Part shown: in pieces, positions 52,961 to 62,145 of the stretch
Layout of the letters: each line of letters starts with the position of its first letter
How positions within the stretch are numbered: position 1 is the stretch's first letter
From: an uncultured bacterium
Lineage (GTDB): Bacteria > Cyanobacteriota > Vampirovibrionia > Gastranaerophilales > Gastranaerophilaceae
NCBI GenBank assembly: GCA_949282215.1
Contig: CASDPF010000005.1
Location: forward strand, 1-64,000
DNA: 64,000 nt
Direction: 5' to 3'
The notes under the pieces: generated by a model
The model's database searches: none
What the model was told of the DNA's origin: nothing
The model's input: the letters and a program-made list of their open reading frames with translations, nothing else
Position numbers and translations under genes: made by a program

Positions 52961-55498
52961 ATGAATTGTTTTTTTAGAGATTATCACGAAGCCTTATTTA
53001 GATGTAATAAACCGTATCAATATGTAGGCGGAGAATTTTTATCATTTAACAAAGATTTTGACAGTACTGATGTAAGATTTGCATTTGCATTCCCAGACAA
53101 GTATGAAATAGGGATAAGCAACCTTGGTGTAAGGGTTCTATATAACTTGGTAAATAACCAGTCAAATTATATGGCAGATAGAATCTATGCACCGGAACCC
53201 GATTTCAAACCTAAAGAATTATACGGACTTGAGAGCAAACGCAAAATAAAAGATTTTGACGCTGTAGGATTTTCACTTCAGTATGAAATGTCATATCCTA
53301 CAGTACTTAAAATGCTTGATATGGCTGGGATTCCATATAAAAATAACGAACGTAACGATAAAGATCCTATTATTATAGCCGGAGGCCCTTGTGCTTTTAA
53401 CCCTCTGCCATTGGCTGATTTTATTGATGTATTTATGATTGGAGATGGGGAAGACAGTATCCTTGAGGTTTGCGAAATTTTAGAAAAAACAAAAAATCTT
53501 CCGCGTAACGATAGAATAAAAGCTCTATGTGAAGGTGAAGTTTCAGGCAGATGGTCAAAACTTACGGGCGGTAAAGTAAATAAAAGGATAGCTCAATTAA
53601 CTTATGACACTGCACTCAAATCCTATCCGATACCGTTTTCTTCTTCAGTGCAGGATAGAGCAGTTGTAGAAATCCGAAGAGGATGCGGGCGTATGTGTCG
53701 TTTTTGCCAGCCCGGACATGTAACTCTACCAATAAGAGAACGTTCGGCTGAAGATATTATCAAAATTGCCAAAGAATTGGTTAAAAATACAGGATATGAT
53801 GAATACTCCCTACTTTCATTATCCTCAAATGATTATGTAAATATTAATGAAGTAATAAAAGAGCTTGCTCTGGATTTCAATAAGAAAAAGATTTCCGTAT
53901 CTCTTCCAAGTCAAAGAATTGACGGATTTAATTTGGAGCTTGCAAATCTGGTTCAAAGCGTCAGAAAATCAACAATGACACTTGCCCCGGAAGCAGGAAG
54001 TCAACGCTTACGAGATGTTATAAAGAAAAACATCACAGAAGATATGATTATAAATGCCGTTACTACTTTGTATGAAAACGGCTGGTCAAGAATTAAGTTC
54101 TATTTTATATGCGGGCTTCCAACAGAAACCTTAAAAGATATGGATGAAATGGCTGAACTATTCAGAAAAATCAGATATCGCTGCAAACTCATAAAAAAAG
54201 AAAAAGGGCTGAAACATGTCATGGATTTGACCTGTACCCTATCAATTTTTGTACCAAAACCATTCACTCCTTTTCAGTGGTGTCCGCAAATGAACTTGGA
54301 TAAAGTAACCGAACATATAAAATATTTAAAGGAACAAATTAAAACAATAAAAGGTGTAAAAATTAATTATCACGAAAAATTTGTATCCCAGTTGGAAGCT
54401 GTATTAACTCGGGGTGACAGTAGTTTATGCAAATATATAGAAACTCTTTATAAAAAAGGCTGTTATCTCGATGCATGGGGAGAATATTTTAATAAAGACG
54501 TATGGTACACTACAGCAGAAGAATTAGGCATTAATTTAACTGAGCTTGCTGAAAAAGAGTATAATTTGGAAAGACCACTTCCTTGGGATTTTATAAATAT
54601 CGGAGTAGATAAAAAATGGTTCATAAACGAATATAAAAAAGCATTTGAGATTAATGCAAATTCTGAGCATATAGTACCTACTTGCCAAACAAAATGTGTA
54701 GATTGCGGAGTATGCAAAAATTTAAAAACACATAAAGTTATGGATAAACCTTTTAAAGCAAGTCAAGAAGCACAGAATATTGTTAATATCGAAAAAGAAG
54801 ATCCAAAAACCTGCAAACCATACGATAAACCAATTTACAAATATAGAATCAAAATTACAAAAACAGGTATATTAAAATATTTTTCACACTTGGATTGGCA
54901 AAATACATTCTTAAAAGCAATATCCAGAACCGATTTGAATGTAGTATTTTCTCAAGGTTTTAACCCGTCAATGAGAGTCTCGATGGGCATAGCCCTGCCT
55001 TTGTTTGCTGAAAGTCTTACAGAATTTGTGGATGTAGAGTTATTTGACAATTTAAAACCAGAAGAACTTAAACTAAAGTTGGAAAAAGTTCTACCGCCAC
55101 AATCTGAAATACTAAGTATTGTTAAAATTGATAAATCAGCTCCTGCTATTGATATAACTGCACAATGGGCTGAATATGAGATTAATTCCGCAAACGAAAA
55201 CCTTTACGATTTTGAAAAATTAAAGTATAATACAGACAAAGTTTTATCTTCCGAAGAAATTTTTATCGAGAAGAAAAACAAAAAAGGTTTAATCAAAAAA
55301 ACAGACATAAGACCTGCTGTAAAAAGTTACAGATATGAAGGCAACAGTCTGTTCATAGTACTAAAAACAGGTCAAGAAACAGGTGAAAATACAATTCCCG
55401 CGTTAAGGGCAGATGCTCTAATGAATATAATTGCACCTGATGTATCGTTTAATATTAAACGTACACGCTTCTTTGACAGAGATTTAAGAGAATTATAA
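52961..55498 (+). CDS. B12-binding-type radical SAM protein fused to DUF2344 (TIGR03960-like)
   Basis: 845 residues. The N-terminal cobalamin-binding-like domain (FAFPDKYEIGISNLGVRVLY, IIIAGGPCAFNPLPLADF) precedes the radical SAM domain with VEIRRGCGRMCRFCQPGH (about 237-254, Cx3Cx2C) and TLAPEAGSQRLRDVI. The C-terminal DUF2344 domain reads KYRIKITKTGILKYFSHLDWQ and FNPSMRVSMGIALPLF. A Cys-rich stretch (CQTKCVDCGVC) links them. This protein is usually encoded just before RNase E/G, as here (10-bp gap). Its reaction is unknown to me. Confidence 0.93.
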   Translation: MNCFFRDYHEALFRCNKPYQYVGGEFLSFNKDFDSTDVRFAFAFPDKYEIGISNLGVRVLYNLVNNQSNYMADRIYAPEPDFKPKELYGLESKRKIKDFDAVGFSLQYEMSYPTVLKMLDMAGIPYKNNERNDKDPIIIAGGPCAFNPLPLADFIDVFMIGDGEDSILEVCEILEKTKNLPRNDRIKALCEGEVSGRWSKLTGGKVNKRIAQLTYDTALKSYPIPFSSSVQDRAVVEIRRGCGRMCRFCQPGHVTLPIRERSAEDIIKIAKELVKNTGYDEYSLLSLSSNDYVNINEVIKELALDFNKKKISVSLPSQRIDGFNLELANLVQSVRKSTMTLAPEAGSQRLRDVIKKNITEDMIINAVTTLYENGWSRIKFYFICGLPTETLKDMDEMAELFRKIRYRCKLIKKEKGLKHVMDLTCTLSIFVPKPFTPFQWCPQMNLDKVTEHIKYLKEQIKTIKGVKINYHEKFVSQLEAVLTRGDSSLCKYIETLYKKGCYLDAWGEYFNKDVWYTTAEELGINLTELAEKEYNLERPLPWDFINIGVDKKWFINEYKKAFEINANSEHIVPTCQTKCVDCGVCKNLKTHKVMDKPFKASQEAQNIVNIEKEDPKTCKPYDKPIYKYRIKITKTGILKYFSHLDWQNTFLKAISRTDLNVVFSQGFNPSMRVSMGIALPLFAESLTEFVDVELFDNLKPEELKLKLEKVLPPQSEILSIVKIDKSAPAIDITAQWAEYEINSANENLYDFEKLKYNTDKVLSSEEIFIEKKNKKGLIKKTDIRPAVKSYRYEGNSLFIVLKTGQETGENTIPALRADALMNIIAPDVSFNIKRTRFFDRDLREL

Positions 55499-55508
55499 GG
55501 ATTTTAAA

Positions 55509-57380
55509 ATGGCAAACAACAGAAACTTTAAAGATCAACAGCAAGGTAAAAAGATTATTATTGCTGAGAGAGACAACATTGCTGCAGTATTGGAAAACGG
55601 TAAAGTATCAGATTTCTTTATCCATAGAGGAGATGTCTTACTTGGAGATGTCTATCTTGCAACAGTTGATAATATCCTTCCGAGTATAGATGCGGCATTT
55701 GTAAATGTCGGTACTGACAAAATGGGTTTTTTGCATGCTCAGGATGTAATGGGTAAAGGAACTTTAAAAGAAAAACTTAAACCGAAACAGAAATTGATAG
55801 TTCAAGTAGTTAAAGAGCCAACAGGGCATAAAGGGCCTAGAGTTACTACAGAAATAAGTCTTCCGGGAAGATTTTTGGTATTAATGCCTTATGAACCAGG
55901 CGTCAGCGTTAGTAAAAAAATTGAAAACTCCAGAGAACGTGCAAGACTTAAAGCAATAATGAACTTAATAAAACCTGTAGGAGTCGGCGTAATTATTAGA
56001 ACTGAAGCTGAAGGACAATCTGAAGCTGATATTCAGGAAGATTTGGAAATTCTTTTAGAAAAATGGAATAACATAATAACATCAGCAGAAACTCTAAATC
56101 CTCCAAACCTAATCTATAGGGATCAAGATTTACTATATAGAGTAATTCGTGAAGCATGTACGGAAGATGTAAAAGAAATTGTTGTAGATACAGCTTTTGC
56201 ACTAAGTCGTGTCCAAAATATACTTCAAAACTGGCACATAAACAAAAATATAGAAGTAACTCTATATAAAGGAACAGAACCGTTATTAATAGCTTATGAC
56301 ATACATAAAGAAATAAAAGCCGCATTAAACGTAAAAGTAAATATGCCATCAGGCGGATATTTATTCATCCAGCAAACAGAGGCTTTAACCGTAATCGATG
56401 TAAACAGCGGTAAATTTACAAGCTCATCAACACAGGATGAAACTATATTAAAAACCAATATAGAAGCAGTACATGAAATTGCAAGACAATTAAGACTTCG
56501 CAATATCGGCGGTATGATAATTATTGACTTCATTGATATGATGTCCAGAGCTGACAAACTTGCAATGTTAGAAGAACTTGAAATTGCACTTGAACCGGAT
56601 AAAGCAAAACCTCAAGTCGGACAATTATCAGACTTAGGGCTTGTAGAACTTACCCGTCACCGTCAAGGTCAATCTTTATCAGAAATCTTTACAAAGAAAT
56701 GTCCACACTGTCAAGGAAGCGGATGTTCAGTGATTGACTTTAATTTTGCAACACCGACAGCAGAAGGGGAATACAGAGCTAAAGCTGCTAAATTAAAACT
56801 GCCTGTAAACAACTTTAAGAAAAACAATAACAACAATAAACAAAATAATAAACCTCAAATGGAAGAGGCAACAGTTGAAAATGAAATTCAAGAACAAATT
56901 CCAACACCTGAAATTCAGGTAGAAAATCCGTCTGTCGTAGCATCTCAGGAAGCAGAAAAAACAGAGAAAAAGCGTAAAGGCAGAAAATCAAGATTTGAAA
57001 AGAAAGATACTTCAAAAGTTGAAACTCCTCTTGCTGTGACGGATGAAGTTCATACAGCAGAGACCGTCTTGAAAATAAACGAAGAAATCAAACCTGAAAT
57101 TTCAGAAGAAGTTCTGGAAGCAAAAGCCGCAATAAACGAACCAAAAGTTAAGGAAAAACCGATTGAAGAAACAAAAATAGACAATGCGGCTCAACCGGAA
57201 GAAAAAAATGAAACTCAAGAAGAAGCGACTTCCGAATCAGACTCCGAGGCTGAAAAACCTGTTGAAGAAGTGAAAGAAGAAAAACAAAAAAGAACAAGAA
57301 GACCAAATCGAGGAGCTTCAAAACGTACAAGAACAAAGAAAACAACAAGTGAGGAAAAAGTTGAAGTTAAAGAATCTTAG
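55509..57380 (+). CDS. rng: ribonuclease E/G
   Basis: 623 residues. An S1 domain (DVYLATVDNILPSIDAAFVNVG, about 40-95), catalytic DNase-I-like part with ALTVIDVNSGKF (about 295) and GGMIIIDFIDMMSR (about 335), the two metal-binding Asp regions, and the Zn-link CPHCQGSG (about 397). The last 190 residues are a disordered Glu/Lys-rich tail ending in a basic RTRRPNRGASKRTRTKK stretch, typical of a degradosome/RNA-binding scaffold. Acts in rRNA processing and mRNA decay. Confidence 0.95.
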   Translation: MANNRNFKDQQQGKKIIIAERDNIAAVLENGKVSDFFIHRGDVLLGDVYLATVDNILPSIDAAFVNVGTDKMGFLHAQDVMGKGTLKEKLKPKQKLIVQVVKEPTGHKGPRVTTEISLPGRFLVLMPYEPGVSVSKKIENSRERARLKAIMNLIKPVGVGVIIRTEAEGQSEADIQEDLEILLEKWNNIITSAETLNPPNLIYRDQDLLYRVIREACTEDVKEIVVDTAFALSRVQNILQNWHINKNIEVTLYKGTEPLLIAYDIHKEIKAALNVKVNMPSGGYLFIQQTEALTVIDVNSGKFTSSSTQDETILKTNIEAVHEIARQLRLRNIGGMIIIDFIDMMSRADKLAMLEELEIALEPDKAKPQVGQLSDLGLVELTRHRQGQSLSEIFTKKCPHCQGSGCSVIDFNFATPTAEGEYRAKAAKLKLPVNNFKKNNNNNKQNNKPQMEEATVENEIQEQIPTPEIQVENPSVVASQEAEKTEKKRKGRKSRFEKKDTSKVETPLAVTDEVHTAETVLKINEEIKPEISEEVLEAKAAINEPKVKEKPIEETKIDNAAQPEEKNETQEEATSESDSEAEKPVEEVKEEKQKRTRRPNRGASKRTRTKKTTSEEKVEVKES

Positions 57381-57708
57381 TATAATAGCACTACTCGGAT
57401 TAATAATGATATTATCAGCACAAGCAGGTATATGCACAGAAGAAATAGCACAGCACGTACCTGCTGTTGCTGATTCTATTCCAACAAAACCAGCAACCGG
57501 AATATCAATAACTGCATCTAAATTTGTTGTTACAATGATTGGAGTCCTGTTATCGTCTGTTATAATTTGGGCCGGATTATCTATATATAACAAATTCTTT
57601 GTAAAAAACAGTCTTCATAGTGCCTCCATGCCTGAAGATAATCTGAATACACCTAAAACAATAGAAGAAGCCGTAACTCTTTTTATAAAAAGAAATAAAC
57701 TAAAATAA
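57349..57708 (+). CDS. small membrane protein overlapping the rng 3' end
   Basis: 119 residues from a GTG that lies 32 bp inside rng in another frame. Signal-like helix LSIIALLGLIMILSAQAG and a second membrane helix FVVTMIGVLLSSVIIWAGL, then a short cytoplasmic tail. The short overlap indicates translational coupling to rng. Resembles small OadG-like membrane subunits in layout only; no family claimed. Confidence 0.65.
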   Translation: MRKKLKLKNLSIIALLGLIMILSAQAGICTEEIAQHVPAVADSIPTKPATGISITASKFVVTMIGVLLSSVIIWAGLSIYNKFFVKNSLHSASMPEDNLNTPKTIEEAVTLFIKRNKLK

Positions 57709-57717
57709 AGGAGTCTT

Positions 57718-57945
57718 ATGAAAAAATTATCTGCAAGCGGAGCTATAGGATTATTATTAACACTCCTAATATTTGCTGTGATTTTTATCTTGTTAATGCC
57801 ATCAATAAAAAGCTCAACATCAAACAATCTGAATACTTCAACAATTAAGCAAGAAAGTATTGAAGATGAAGTTAATCAAAAATTAAATGAAATTCAAAAC
57901 ATGCGTAACCGAGCGATAGAACAACAAAACTCAATTGAGTATTAA
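57718..57945 (+). CDS. small single-pass membrane protein
   Basis: 75 residues; AAAGGAG lies 7 nt before the ATG. One membrane helix (AIGLLLTLLIFAVIFILLM) followed by a hydrophilic coiled coil (IEDEVNQKLNEIQNMRNRAIE). Ten bp after the preceding small membrane protein, so in the same operon as rng. Function unknown. Confidence 0.75.
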   Translation: MKKLSASGAIGLLLTLLIFAVIFILLMPSIKSSTSNNLNTSTIKQESIEDEVNQKLNEIQNMRNRAIEQQNSIEY

Positions 57946-57952
57946 TTAAGAA

Positions 57953-58903
57953 CTATACTCTAAGTTTTTCATTGGCTTTCAATAGATTGTCTTCTTCAAT
58001 AATTCTAATCATACTACGCAAGATTGAATTATAAGGAGTAGGGATATTATGTTTTTTCCCGAATTCTATCACTGTACCTGCAAACATCTCAACCTCGGTT
58101 TTTCGTCCGGCTTCAACATCTTGCAGCATTGAAGTTTTTCCTTCAGGAATCATTGTGTGAAGGTGCTGAACGGTTTCTTCTATCATTGTATCAGTATTAC
58201 GGATACCTTCAGCCTTTGCAATAGCACGTACTTCCTCCATAATTTTAATTGAAAAATCCATAAAATTATGATTTCTAAGCATTTCACCAAAAGTCATCTT
58301 TAAAATTGCAGTTGGCTGATTAGCAGAGACATTCAACATAAATTTAAGCCACATAGAACGTTTTATATCCTCAGGAATCGTATAATAAATACCGACTCTG
58401 TCAAAACATTCTTTAACCCTAAGGACATTTTCATTTAAATTATTTTCTGCTCCGAAAACAATATTATTCACATCGTCATGGATAACTGAATTACCTGTGC
58501 GAACTGAGCTATGCCCTATAAAATATGAATACAGAAGTTTGTCTTTACCATAAGCTGCAGCTATAATATCCTCACTTGTCACACCATTAAGTAAAGATAT
58601 AATAATCGTATCCTCTTTAACACAATTTTTCATCTCACGGATTGCATCATCAAGACCGTTAAACTTTGTTGCTACAATTATCAAATCAGCTTTAAAACCC
58701 GTCTCAAAAGGTAATAAATAATTAAAATTTAAAAGCTTACCATTAAAAGATATAGGATTTTTTAAATATCGTTCTTTTCTGGCTTCATTAACAAGCACTC
58801 TAAAATTTTCGGCATCATATTGCTGAAATTTATCGGCATAAATTGCACCTATAGCTCCAAGTCCGCATACAATTACTTTTTCTATTTTTTTCATAGTTTT
58901 CAT
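57953..58903 (-). CDS. panE: 2-dehydropantoate 2-reductase-family protein (PanE/ApbA-like)
   Basis: 316 residues from the ATG at 58903 (AGGTG upstream); an extension to 58981 has no ribosome site. Rossmann start VIVCGLGAIGAIYADKF, then LIIVATKFNGLDDAI and LLNGVTSEDII; the C-terminal helical domain has KFMLNVSANQPTAIL and AGRKTEVEMFAGTVIEFGKKHNI with the conserved E and Lys. Reduces ketopantoate to pantoate (CoA synthesis) or a related 2-keto acid. It converges on the small membrane gene. Confidence 0.87.
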   Translation of the reverse strand: MKTMKKIEKVIVCGLGAIGAIYADKFQQYDAENFRVLVNEARKERYLKNPISFNGKLLNFNYLLPFETGFKADLIIVATKFNGLDDAIREMKNCVKEDTIIISLLNGVTSEDIIAAAYGKDKLLYSYFIGHSSVRTGNSVIHDDVNNIVFGAENNLNENVLRVKECFDRVGIYYTIPEDIKRSMWLKFMLNVSANQPTAILKMTFGEMLRNHNFMDFSIKIMEEVRAIAKAEGIRNTDTMIEETVQHLHTMIPEGKTSMLQDVEAGRKTEVEMFAGTVIEFGKKHNIPTPYNSILRSMIRIIEEDNLLKANEKLRV

Positions 58904-59059
58904 TTTAACACCTAAATTTTTAATAAGATTAATTCTGAATATATTTTTTATATGCAAATTTATCTTAACATTTTTATACAAACTGTAAATTCAATTATAT
59001 AAAAAAACTTTATATAAATACATAGGTAGTGTGTCTATAAAATTTAGTGTGGAAAAATA

Positions 59060-59845
59060 GTGTCGATAGAATTTTTAAGACCTCTGTTTCAAAACGGAGT
59101 AAGCGTAAACAAATTAGGAATAAATTATCAGAAATCAAATGTAAGTTTTAACGGAGAACTTACATCTGATAAATTTGAAAGTAATTCTACAAACCGCTAC
59201 ACATCAGAATTTTATTTAAGAAAAGCAATACAGACCAATCCCAAAATCGAAAAAATTCTTAATGAAGTGGGGGTACCTGCCAAATTAAACATGCAGCAAC
59301 TAAACAATCTGCTAAACAACCATGCTTCAGACACGAAAAAAATCGCAGAAGGAATTGCAGACAATTTACCTTTTTCGCTAAAAAATAAAATTAACTTAAA
59401 ATCAATATCAGACGGTGCTTACTTACACGATTTAGGAAAAGCATTGATTCCTGAAGAAATTCTCAATAAAAACGGAAAATTAGACGCATTTGAAACTGAA
59501 ATTATGCACAGACATTCAATTTTAGGATATGAACTTTTAAAAAACAGCGATATTGATAAAACTACCTTGAACATAATAAAAAACCATCATCAAAACGCTA
59601 AAAAAACAGGTTATCCGTTTGCAGACAAAAATTTCAATGCAGACTTAAACTTACAAATTGTATCAATAGCGGATAAATATTCCGCTCTAACAGAAAAAAG
59701 AGCATATAAAGAAGCTATGGACGAAAAGACGGCACTTACCATCATATATAAAGATGTAAAAGAAGGGAAACTGCACCCGTTTGTATTCAAGGCTCTGGTA
59801 AACTACATAAACAAAACATCCGCTGGAGTCACTTCCTCATATTGA
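59060..59845 (+). CDS. HD-GYP-type phosphodiesterase with N-terminal VSFNG motif
   Basis: 261 residues from a GTG (GGAAAAATA upstream). YLHDLGKALIPEEILNKNGKL (HD near 129), MHRHSILGYELLKN and NHHQNAKKTGYPFADKNF (HH and GYP), then LQIVSIADKYSALTEKRAYK. These are the metal ligands and GYP of HD-GYP enzymes that cleave cyclic di-GMP. No receiver or sensor domain is attached. QKSNVSFNGEL near residue 30 is the short motif shared with other lineage-specific proteins. Confidence 0.85.
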   Translation: MSIEFLRPLFQNGVSVNKLGINYQKSNVSFNGELTSDKFESNSTNRYTSEFYLRKAIQTNPKIEKILNEVGVPAKLNMQQLNNLLNNHASDTKKIAEGIADNLPFSLKNKINLKSISDGAYLHDLGKALIPEEILNKNGKLDAFETEIMHRHSILGYELLKNSDIDKTTLNIIKNHHQNAKKTGYPFADKNFNADLNLQIVSIADKYSALTEKRAYKEAMDEKTALTIIYKDVKEGKLHPFVFKALVNYINKTSAGVTSSY

Positions 59846-59934
59846 CTTAAATAAAAAAATCATTAGTTTATATGATATCAAGGTAGTAGTTTAAACATAT
59901 AATAAGGGTATCAGGACAAGGGTAGAGTGTAATT

Positions 59935-60675
59935 ATGTTTTCAAAAATGATACAGAATTTATTGTCATCAAGCGGTAAATCAGCTGCAATGCAAAGATAT
60001 GCAGCTTTAAGCAATCAAGTACGCAATATACAAGATCAAATATACGGACCGCAACAACCAACTGCCCAAAATCCTATGGATGCAATTTACCCTGCAAACA
60101 AAAAAAATGTACAATCATTTGAAAACATTCTACAGTCAAGTAAATCAACAGATTTCGGTAATTTACTTCTATGTCCTCAAGCCATGAATGTAAAAGCCAA
60201 TATAATAAAAAATGCCCCGTCGCAAACTTTCAATAATGCAATAAAAGAAATAAGTGCAACTCCAACTATCGGTTCTGCAAACCAAGTAAATACAACAGCC
60301 AAATCGCAGATATTAGATATGATTTCAAAAGTATGCGAAAAACATGGTGTTGATGAAAAGTTAGTAAAAGCTTTAATAAAACAGGAATCAGGCTTCAACG
60401 CAAAAGCAACTTCAAAAGTCGGAGCAATGGGATTAATGCAGCTCATGCCGGCAACTGCAAAAGGTTTAGGGGTGCAAGATGCATACAATCCGTTACAAAA
60501 CGTTGATGGCGGAGTAAGATATTTAAAATCAATGCTTAACAAATATAACGGAAATATTATACTAGCTCTTGCCGCATATAACGCAGGTCCTGGTGCTGTT
60601 GATAAATATGATGGAGTTCCTCCATATCCGGAAACTCAGAATTATGTAAAAAATATTCTTGCAAATTATCTGTAA
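59935..60675 (+). CDS. lytic transglycosylase (SLT domain)
   Basis: 246 residues. The C-terminal half is a Slt70-type domain: VDEKLVKALIKQESGFNAKATS (catalytic Glu near 151), VGAMGLMQLMPATAKGLGV, NVDGGVRYLKSMLNKY and LALAAYNAGPGAVDKY. The N-terminal 120 residues are Gln/Asn/Ser rich and unstructured, without an obvious signal peptide. Cleaves peptidoglycan; may help pass a flagellum or pilus through the wall, by analogy with other such enzymes. Confidence 0.9.
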   Translation: MFSKMIQNLLSSSGKSAAMQRYAALSNQVRNIQDQIYGPQQPTAQNPMDAIYPANKKNVQSFENILQSSKSTDFGNLLLCPQAMNVKANIIKNAPSQTFNNAIKEISATPTIGSANQVNTTAKSQILDMISKVCEKHGVDEKLVKALIKQESGFNAKATSKVGAMGLMQLMPATAKGLGVQDAYNPLQNVDGGVRYLKSMLNKYNGNIILALAAYNAGPGAVDKYDGVPPYPETQNYVKNILANYL

Positions 60676-60744
60676 CCTTTTTGCATAAAAAAACAGTTTT
60701 TGATACAATACTCGTATAAATCTGTTTATTAAGGAAAGGGATAT

Positions 60745-62109
60745 ATGAAATTTTCATCATCATTTAAAGTGGGACTATTAACTCTAATAGCATTGGTATT
60801 GCTTTTAGGAATTGTATTAAGGGTTAAAGGTCGTGCATTATCATCAGCTGAAAGGATAGAAGTAAAATTTCAGGATGTTAACGGCATGCGTCCTGGCTCT
60901 GCAGTTCAAATGATGGGATTAAGAGTAGGACAGGTTGAAGAAGTGACCCCAGTAATTACAGGTGAAAATAATTATGTAAAGGTCAAATTTGTAATTACAG
61001 AACCTGATATAGATATCCCTCCTGCATCATTGTTTAGTATTCAGCAATCAGGGCTTATAGGAGAACTTTTCTTGGAAATTACACCTCCTAAGACTAAAAC
61101 TCTATATATACCTATGAATAGTAAAGATATTTTGTATAAAGACGACTTAGTTGAAATGAAACTTAGTGATAAATATCATGATGTCGGAATTATTAAAAAT
61201 ATAGAAACAGTATCAACAGAAGCCATTCCACCTGCAGACAGAGAAAGAATAAAAACAAAATATGCTTATAAAATAGATTACACCGTTAATCTTCCCGGGC
61301 TGCTTCTTCCTGAATTTGTAAAAGGAAAAACTATAACGACAAAAAGCGGCAATAAAAAACTTAGAATATCAACACTTGACGATACCGTATTGCCATTTCC
61401 TCAGCAAGATTCAAAATATACAATCATTGAACCTATGAGAATAGCAGACTTTATGGATTGGCAATACAAAGCTGCAGAAACTTTAACTGAAACAAACCAA
61501 AAAATTAATCAGTTATTGTCAGATCAAACGATAGCAGAACTAAAAGCAACAGTTATTAACCTCAATGATATAACATCTCAAGCATCCACTACGGTAGAAA
61601 AAGTAAATAAACTGCTTGATGATTCGAGAGGTGATATCGACGAATTAATGGCACTAATGAACCAAGCAACAAATGACTTTAACAAATTATCAGAAAACAT
61701 AAACAACATAATAGGCGACCCTGAATTTAAGCGTTCAATATATTCAGCCTCAAATTCAGTAGAACAATTAGCTAATAACTTGAACAAGATTATGGGCAAT
61801 GAACAAGAAGCTCAGCAAATGGCTCAGGACATAAGAACTATCGCTCATAATATTAATGAAATCAGTGCTTTTGTAAATTCGATGACAAAAGACACCGCAC
61901 TAAAACGCAAACTTACAATGACAGTAGATAACGCAAACAGTGCAATGGCACAAATTACAACAACACTTGCTACAGTAAATCAGGTAACACCTGAAAACAA
62001 GACTCAATTGCAGACATTATTGGAAGAAACTTCAGCTACTGCTTGTAATCTAAGAAAATTCTCAGAAAAATTAAATAAACGTTTCCTTCTTTTCAGATTA
62101 ATGTTCTAA
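60745..62109 (+). CDS. MCE/MlaD-family lipid-transport protein
   Basis: 454 residues. One N-terminal membrane anchor (FKVGLLTLIALVLLLGIVLRV), then the MCE domain (VKFQDVNGMRPGSAVQMMGLRVGQVEEV; SIQQSGLIGELFLEI). The last 220 residues are a long helical region with repeated NLN/TVxKVNKLLD units, as in MCE proteins that span the periplasm. Part of phospholipid transport between membranes. Its ATPase/permease partners are not in this window. AAAGGG precedes the ATG. Confidence 0.9.
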   Translation: MKFSSSFKVGLLTLIALVLLLGIVLRVKGRALSSAERIEVKFQDVNGMRPGSAVQMMGLRVGQVEEVTPVITGENNYVKVKFVITEPDIDIPPASLFSIQQSGLIGELFLEITPPKTKTLYIPMNSKDILYKDDLVEMKLSDKYHDVGIIKNIETVSTEAIPPADRERIKTKYAYKIDYTVNLPGLLLPEFVKGKTITTKSGNKKLRISTLDDTVLPFPQQDSKYTIIEPMRIADFMDWQYKAAETLTETNQKINQLLSDQTIAELKATVINLNDITSQASTTVEKVNKLLDDSRGDIDELMALMNQATNDFNKLSENINNIIGDPEFKRSIYSASNSVEQLANNLNKIMGNEQEAQQMAQDIRTIAHNINEISAFVNSMTKDTALKRKLTMTVDNANSAMAQITTTLATVNQVTPENKTQLQTLLEETSATACNLRKFSEKLNKRFLLFRLMF

Positions 62110-62145
62110 CTTTAATCAAATCTGAAAACGCTTACGGTAGAAATT

